NCBI GenBank assembly: GCA_024349245.1
Contig: JALDNG010000005.1
Coordinates: forward strand, 21,899,001 to 21,963,000
Source: Neodontobutis hainanensis
Lineage: Eukaryota > Chordata > Actinopteri > Gobiiformes > Odontobutidae
Direction: 5' to 3'
DNA: 64,000 nt
The position numbers and the translations under genes were made by a program. The notes below the pieces were generated by a model, which did not search any database, had not been told where the DNA came from, and worked only from the letters and a program-made list of their open reading frames with translations. Positions 49,601-58,600 of this stretch are shown in pieces. Each line of letters starts with the position of its first letter. The stretch's first letter is position 1.

Positions 49601-52600
49601 AAATTTGGCAAAACATTTTTTTGGGTTGTCAAAATAGACAATGTTTAATGGTCATTTAGTGGGTCAACTTTAAAAATAAATATGGGTAAACAATTTTAGA
49701 AACTCCCACTTTTTGAAGTTAGATCTGTTGTTGTTGAAGTGTTTGGCTTTTTTGTTGCTTGTAGGATTCTGGATCTTTGTGCAAGATTTTATGAAATTCT
49801 GCTCCAAAAATTCTAAATTTGTCCCAAGTATTCTATATTTTTTCATTCATTTGAACAAATTTTGTGATGTTACCATGACAACATGGTCAATAATAGGATG
49901 GTGCTCCTTTTTTTTTTTTTTTTTTTTTTTTAATTTGTTTATGGTGACATGAGGAATATGTATGCCAAATTATGTCCTAACTAAATTTTTGAGTATTATA
50001 TGGGGAGGTAATTTTTATATTTTAGTCATCACCACAGTAACCCAAAACTTTATCAGTGTTATTGATCAGATATGTGCCACATTTTGTCCATCTCCGAAAA
50101 AAATATATTTTTGGCCTTCCATAGGGATTTATGTAAAGTTTGAGCCAAATTGCAATTTAAGAGGTGTACAATTATCCAAAATTTAACATTAACTTTGACG
50201 CACTGCCACTCGGCAGTAATCTACAAAGTAGATGTTTTATTTTTGTGGCAGAAAAGAAAGCCATGCATTAGACCAGACCCAGACCTGGATCACATCCAGA
50301 CCAATACCAGAACTAGACCAGACCACCACCAAGAGCCAGACCACAACCAGGCTAGGGCCAAGACTGTCTACATCTAGCCCAAGACCATAACTAGAACAGA
50401 CCAAGGCCAGTACCAACCCAAGACCAAACCAGACCCAGGCGAGACTTAAACTAGTCTCAAAACCACATTTAGACCAGGACCACATGAACCCCCAGCCCAG
50501 GTCCAAACAAATATCTTCATGATTCTCAGTTTTTCAAAAGTAACTGTCCAAATGCCTGTTTAACTAATCATTATTTATGATTCAAATATGAATTTATTTT
50601 TTTCTAATTTTTAATTTTTAGGCCCGAGCCGGTGATAGCCGGGAGGGCCTATTGTTTTTGCTCGGATTATTTTTTTTTTTTTTTTTTTTTTTTCTGCAAA
50701 ATGATCCTCAATTTGACCCAGTGAACATGCGCGAAAAGTCATTTTTATTTGGCCCAAAGTTCAAGATCGGCGAAAAATTTATGTATTTGAAGTCGCCGAA
50801 AAAAAAATATGAAAAATGACTCAGTGGCGACCCCTAGAAAAGTCAAAATACATTGGGCCTATGGAAAGTGAAAGTACATTTTTTCCAATGTAGAAATACA
50901 AAACTTGGTACATCCATAGGACACCTCAGGGCAAACAGAAAAGTCTATGACAGCCACAGCGTAAACTCAACAGGAAGTCCGCCATGTGGGGTGAAAGTCG
51001 CGGCCACCTAAATCGCACCCCTTACGCCAAAGGATTCAACTCATTGTTTTTTTGTCTAAATGGCCCCAATTTTGGTGAGTATCATCTAGACACATGTGCC
51101 AACAAAAGCTGTCATTTTGTTTTTGATATCTTATCGGGTGTGGGTGTGGCAAGCCTGTAACGAGGCGGACATTTTTGTGGTAATAAATTATCCCTTAACT
51201 CTCAAACGCCTTCTCGGATCAAGTTGGACCCAAAAAGGCGTTTGTGCACATTCATGACCTGAACACAAAGATATGTAAATAAAATGGTTAGCTTTAGAAA
51301 TGGCCCTCTAGCGCCACCTACAAACTTATAATGGGACCCAAGAATTTAGTATGTCAAAGAGACATAAAATTTGGCACACACATCACTTATGTCATGACGA
51401 ACATAAAAGCTAATGACAACCACCCCCTATTTATAAATGTGTTGCCATAGCAATGGCACAAATATGTGGAAAAAGTCAATGGGAAGGGAAAATTTTAGTT
51501 TGTCCTAGGCAAATGAAACTTGGTACACACATCCAGCAAAGGCTTATAAACATAAAAGCCAATGGGGACCACACCCTATCACACACGAGAAGGCGGCCAT
51601 TTTGAATTGAAAATGTGAACCGGGTTAGAATACACCTCACTTTTAAAAATTGACAGAAAATAGCTGCTTCATTCAAGAAACACCAAACTTAGGCAAAATG
51701 AGCTAAACACTTGTGTGCAAAATAGACAATGCCTTTTCTTGTTGTTTTTGCTCAATTTATATTTTTATTTAATTTTTATTTTTCTGCAAATTTTTCTGCA
51801 AAATTGTCCTTAATTTTGACCCAGTAAATGTGCTTAAAAAGTTAATTTTATTGGCCACTAAATTTAAGCCTGGAAAAATATTGATGTATCTTAAATATTT
51901 GAAAAAATAATAAAAAGAAATGACTCAGTGGCGACCCCTGGGAGATGAAAATACATTCGGCCTATGGAAAGTGAAAGTAATTTTTTCCAACGTAGAAAAA
52001 TGAAACTTGGTACATCCATAGGACACCACAGGGCAAACAGAAAAGTCTATGACAGCCACAGCCTAAACTCAACAGGAAGTCCACCATGTGGGGTGAAAGG
52101 CGCGACCAACTAAATCGCACCCCTCGGGTCAAAAGATTAAACCCAATGTGTTTTCTTCTAAAAGGCCCCAAATTTGGTGAGTATCATCTAGACACATGTG
52201 CCAACCAAACTTGTCATTTTGTTTTTGATATCTTATCGGGTGTGGGTGTGGCAAACCTGTAACGAGGCAGCCGTTTTTGTGAAAATAAAATATACCTTAA
52301 CTCTCAAATGCCTTCTCGGATCAAGTTGGACCCAAAAAGGCGTTTGTGCACATTCATGACCTGAACACAAAGATATGTAAATAAAAGGGTTAGCTTTAGA
52401 AATGGCCCTCTAGCGCCACCTACAAACTTATAATGGGACCCAAGAATTTAGTTTGTAATAGAGACATAAAATTTGGTACACACATCACTTATGTTATGAC
52501 AAACATAAAAGCCAATGACAACCACCCCCTATTTATAAATTTGTTGCCATAGCAACGGCGCAAATATGTGGAAAAAGTCAATGGGAAGGGAAAATTTTAG

Positions 52601-55600
52601 TTTGTCCTAGGCAAATGAAACTTGGTACACACATCCAGCATGGGCTTATGAACATAAAAGCCAATGGGGACCACACCCTATCACACACGAGAAGGCGGCC
52701 ATTTTGAATTGAAAATGTGAACCGCCTTAGAATACACCTCACTTTTAAAAATTGACAGAAAATAGCTGCTTCATTCAAGAAACACCAAACTTAGGCAAAA
52801 TGAGCGAAACACTTGTGTGGTAAATAGACAATGCCTTTTCTTGTTGTTTTTGCTCAATTTATATTTTTATTTAATTTTTATTTTTCTGCAAATTTTTCTG
52901 CAAAATTGTCCTTAATTTTGACCCAGTAAATGTGCGCAAAAAGTTAATTTTATTGGCCACTAAACTTAAGCCTGGCGAAATAATGATGTATCTTAAGTAT
53001 TTGAAAAAATAATAAAAAGAAATGACTCAGTGGCGACCCCTGGGAGATGAAAATACATTCGGCCTATGGAAAGTGAAAGTAATTTTTTCCAACGTAGAAA
53101 AATGAAACTTGGTACATCCATAGGACACCTCAGGGCAAACAGAAAAGTCTATGACAGCCACAGCCTAAACTCAACAGGAAGTCCGCCAGGTGGGGTGGAA
53201 CACGGGACCACCTAAATTGCACCCCTCGGGTAAAAAGATTAAACCCAAAGTGTTTTTTTCTAAAAGGCCCCAAATTTGTTGAGTATTATCTAGACACGAG
53301 TGCCAACCAAAGTTGTCATTTTGTTTTTTGATACATTTACGGCTGTGGTCGTAATGAGCCTGTGAAGAGGCAGCCATTACTTTGGGAAATAAATGCCATT
53401 TACAAAATGCCAGGATGCTTCCTTTGGAGGAGGCTCCTCCAGAGCCAAGACTAGAGCCTTGGAAAGCTCTTCAGAATCTTTTGGAACTTGTAAACTTGTT
53501 TTTTTAGACAAGTAATATTTACATTTTTACTTTTTAACAGGCGGGTGCAGCGATTTCTGAGCAAATCTCCAGTCAGTATTTTGTTTTTCTCGCCTTAGCC
53601 CAAACATAATCTATTATTTTTATAAGTTCAGACAGATCCCAGGAAAACCAGGGAATGTGGAGACCTTTAACTCTAAATACAAGGTGGTGTAGCAGGCCCC
53701 AGCAGTAGCACAGGCCCGAGGTGATGAAGCAGGCTCCAGCCAGAAGAAGATTCAAGCAGAGGCACAGGCCCAGTTATTTGACATTACTGTGAAGTTTACG
53801 CTTTAAAGCACGAAATGCATTCCTCCGAATACATGTGTCCCCGCGGTCGCAAGGGAGGCGAGGGCCTTTATCGCCGCTTGCGGCTTTAATTTTACTTATT
53901 TTCTTATTATTTTACCCAATTGTTTCAACCGTTTAAGCCATTTCTGCTTATTTTGGTGGCAGAGTGGTTTGCACTCCTGTCTCACAGCAAGTATGTCCTG
54001 GATTCGCTTCCAGGGCAGGGCCTTTCTGTGTGGAGATTGCATGTTAGTCCCACCCACTCACACATGGGGCCAGGACTCCCAGCAACAGAGATTTGAAATC
54101 TCAGTGGGACTTTTGTGTATAAATAAAGGTTAAATAAATAATCATAATAATATTGAGGCAGCCGGATGAACAACTCTCTCAGAGCGACAGCCATGATCAT
54201 AAAAAAATTTTTTGTATAATCTTAAATGTAGAGGGTGCTCCAGGGCTGAGTTTGGAATAAGGTTCCACAGCAGAGGAGCTCGAAATAAAGCCTCTGGTCC
54301 CACTTTAGTATTAGAGACTATATGGCACACGAGTGACCCTGTCTGCATTCTCAGTGTGCTGTGTTCTTGTTAGTGCTATTAGCTCTTTGAGATCTGCTGA
54401 AACCTTTTTAGGGCTTTTTTGTGAGGATATTTTAAACTGTATTCTAGATTTGACAGGAAATTGGTGCAGAGAAGCCAATGCTGGGCTAATATTAGTTTTA
54501 GTGTGTACATGTGGGAGGCAAGGTGGCAGAGTGGTTCAGTACCCGGGTCAGGTGGGCCTTTCTTTTCTTTAAACCTTTTGGTTTAGACCCATGTTACTGT
54601 GGTGACATTAGTGATATATGGTTAATTGGTTAGTTTTGTGTCATCTGTGTAACTATGAAAGTGTATAGAGCAGGTTTGTGAAACTCAAGGCCTGGGGGCC
54701 AAATGCGGCCCTTTGCAATGTTTTATGTGGCCATCCATTACATTTAGTAGGCAATATTTTTGGCACCAGGTTTTAGAAGCATTTGAACAACTTTTAGATG
54801 GATTTGATTCATTTATTTTATTTGTCCACAAAATCTCATAGGTTAAGCCAGTTTTTGCTATAAAAATAACTTAAACATGTTAAAATCTGACTAAAACAAG
54901 TTTAAACCCATCTCAAACCTGTTAATATTCATCTAAAACATGTTCAAATCCATCTAAAACTAAAATGTTAAGGATTACTTTTGTAAGACTCAAAAGAAGA
55001 TAAAACCTCAGATTCAAAATTTAATAAAAGCTTGCAAGTGTCATAGTCTTCGGCCCCTGAGAGAATTTTTAGTTACTCTTGCGGCCCATCACCACTATGA
55101 GTTTGACACCACTGGTATAGAGTATTTAATAATAGTATTGCTAATGGCAGCATGTATAAAGTGAATAGTAATGCTAAGTGCAGAACGTTGGGACTCCGAA
55201 ACCAACATTACAAGCAGCAATCTATCTAAGGACTGAAACCATGTGAATTCAGTTCCTTTAGCGTTCTAATTGTGTAATATAATGTATGGAGAGGAGACAC
55301 TTATCTGACGCAACTTAAAGCTAATATGTAAATTTATTCAGTGCCGTCTCTGAAACCAGACTGGAACTGTGACCACTGACTACTCCTTTGCTCTCTGATT
55401 GGTACAGGTGAGTCAGTACACTTTTGCCATGTGCAGCTACAGAGAAAAGAAGGCGGAGCCTGTCGAGCTACTCCAACTGGATGGCTACACTGTGGACTAC
55501 ACTGATCCACAGCCAGGTAAGAGCACCAAAGCCCTGTCAACAGAGCAAAGGGCTAGGCTTTCACAGTTTTACACTGTTCATTTAAATTAGGTGGTGCTGG

Positions 55601-58600
55601 TGAAATACACTCACCTAAAGGATTATTAGGAACACCTGTTCAATTTTCAATTTCTCATTAATGCAAGAATCTAATCAACCAATCACATGGCAGTTGCTTC
55701 AGTGCATTTAGGGGTGTGGTCCTGGTCAAGACAATCTCCTGAACTCCAAACTGTCAGAATGAAAGAAAGGTGATTTATTAAGCAATTTTGAGCATGGCAT
55801 GGTTGTTCGTGCCAGACGGGCCGGTCTGAGTATTTCACAATCTGCTCAGTTACTGGGATTTTCACGCACAACCATTTTTAGGGTTTACAAAGAATGGTGT
55901 GAAAAGGGAAAAACGTCCAGTATGCGGCAGTCCTGTGGGCGAAAATGCCTTGTTGATGCTAGAGGTCAGAGGAGAATGGGCCGACTGATTCAAGCTGATA
56001 GAAGAGCAACTTTGACTGAAATAACCACTCGTTACAACCGAGGTGTGCAGCAAAGCTTTTGTGAAGCCACAACACACACAACCTTGAGGTGGATGGACTA
56101 CAACAGCAGAAGACCCCACCGGGTACCACTCATCTCCACTACAAATAGGAAAAAGAGGCTACAATTTGCACGAGCTCACCAAAATTGGACAGTTGAAGAC
56201 TGAAAAAATGTTGCCTGGTCTGATGAGTCTCGAGTTCTGTTGAGACATTCAGATGGTAGAGTCAAAATTTGGCGTAAACAGAATGAGAACATGGATCCCT
56301 CATGCCTTGTTACCACTGTTTAGGCTGGTGGTGGTGGTGTAATGGTGTGGGGGATGTTTTCTTGGCACACTTTAGGCCCCTTAGTGCCAATTGGGCATCG
56401 TTTAAATGCCACGGCCTACCTGAGCATTGTTTCTGACCATGTCCATCCCTTTTTGACCACCATGTACCCATCCTCTGAAGGCTAATTCCAGCAGGATAAT
56501 GCACCATGTCACAAAGCTCGAATCATTTCAAATTGGTTTCTTGAACATGACAATGAGTTCACTGAACTAAAATGCCCCCCACAGTCACCAGATCTCAATC
56601 CAATAGAGCATCTTTGGGATGTGGTGGAACGGGAGCTTCGGGCCCTGGATGTGCATCCCACAAATCTCCATCAACTGCAAGAAGCTATCCTATCAATTTG
56701 GGCCAACATTTATAAAGAATGCTTTCAGCACCTTGTTGAATCAATGCCACATAGAATTAAGGCATTTCTGAAGGAGAAAGGGGGTCAAACACAGTATTAG
56801 TATGATGTTCCTAATCATTCTTTAGGTGAGTGTATAAGGTCGCCCCGCAGGTGGTGGTGTCAGTGAGGTGACAGCACTAACAGGTTTGGGTGTGTTTTAG
56901 GTTTAAAGATGTAGTGACTGTTTTACCGTTATGAACGTAAACAACATGGAGCTGCTCTGATTAGATTACATTGCAGTTGATAAATACAATCACCTACCAA
57001 GTACCTACCCTTTTACAAATGCTTTTAACAGGAGCCATCCAGATGGTTCTGTGGAGCAGTTCTATCTGTCAGAGTCAGGTTAGGGTTGGCGTTGTTTTAA
57101 ACGTATGTCCTTATCACCTTATTTCTGACTCACCTTTAATTTGAAGAAGGAATCTCTATAAAATGTCATAAAGTTTGAGGCAAGCCTTTAATCGTATGGC
57201 GGGATCCTACATTATGGCCTTCAGTAAATGTAACACACTGTGGATATGGATACCCCCTCCTCCACTGTTCTGTTTTGTCTTAATAAAATTCACCTTTTGC
57301 TTAGAAACCCTCCCTGCACTATTGAATGACTTGTTAATACTGTGAGTTGTAATGACATGGAAGCCTTGTGTCTATGGTAACCTGTTTGTGTATTTATTCT
57401 GATATCGTTGATATCAGCTTTCATTTTCTTTACTTGTAAGCATTTTTGGGTCACTACTAATAAGACAAAGTTGTCTGCATGTACAACTAGTGAAGTCCAA
57501 AATGGTCACTAGTGCGAAAGAGACACCCAGGTTTCTGTTAGTAGTAGTTCTAGTAACACTGTAAGGTCTAAAATTGGTCACTAGTGGCACTAGTTTCACT
57601 AGTAAAGACATTTTTGGTGTAGAGGGAGTTTTAGTAAGGGCAGATATGTTCACTGGTGACGCTAGTGCTCCTATTCATTCATTCATTTTCTACCGCTTTG
57701 TCCCGTTAGGGGTCGCGGGTGACTGGAGCCTATCCCAGCAGCTTTGGGCCTGGACAGTGGCCAGTTAGTCGCAGGCTAGTGCTCCTAGTGACACTATATT
57801 CTGAGTAAGAGGTGGGTCAGGAGCATAAATTTAAAAAAAAATAAAGCAAAAGGCTCAATAGTGACATAAGTGGATGAAAGATGTGTTCCACTAGTTAAAT
57901 ATAGAACTCAAAAAACAGTGACTAGTAAAACATTTTTGCTCACTAGTACTTCTAGTGTCAAAAGTTAGGTGTGGGATTGGGATTATTATTGGCCAGTGTA
58001 GAAATGACATGAGTGAATGAGTAAAGAAACAATTGTAAGGCTTGTGTCCCACCTCTTACTCCGAATATAATGACCCATTTTAGACCTCACTTGTAGACAA
58101 AACAGTGTTACTAGTAGTACTTGTTGACACTTGGGTGTCACTAGTCCTGTTAATGACCATTTTGGACCTCACTAGTTGTACATGTAGACAAACTTTGTCT
58201 TATTAGTAGTACTAGTAGTACTAGTAGCACTTGTTAGGTCAAAAAGTGTACAATAGTTGTACTAGTGGGCAATATGGCATCCACTAGTACAGTAAGCATT
58301 TTGTCCGTACCAGTACACTACTGTAGTTGCCAAAATTACACCAAAAAGCTTACAAGTAAAGAAGATTAAGGCTGATATCATCAATCTCAGAATAAATACT
58401 CAAACGGCTTCCCATAGATGTCTGACCTTTTACAGGTCTGGATGGTGGAAGAACATTCTTCAATGCAGTTAAAGAGGGTGATACAGTGATCTTTGCCAGT
58501 GATGATGAGCAGGACCGGATCCTATGGGTGCAGGCCATGTACCGGGCCACTGGCCAATCGCACAAGCCGGTCCCTCCCACCCAAGTCCAGAAACTCAACT

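Noticed and set aside
50237..50506. 89-codon frame of Val/Trp/Leu-Gly repeats
   Set aside because: Translation of a simple AGACCA-type repeat.
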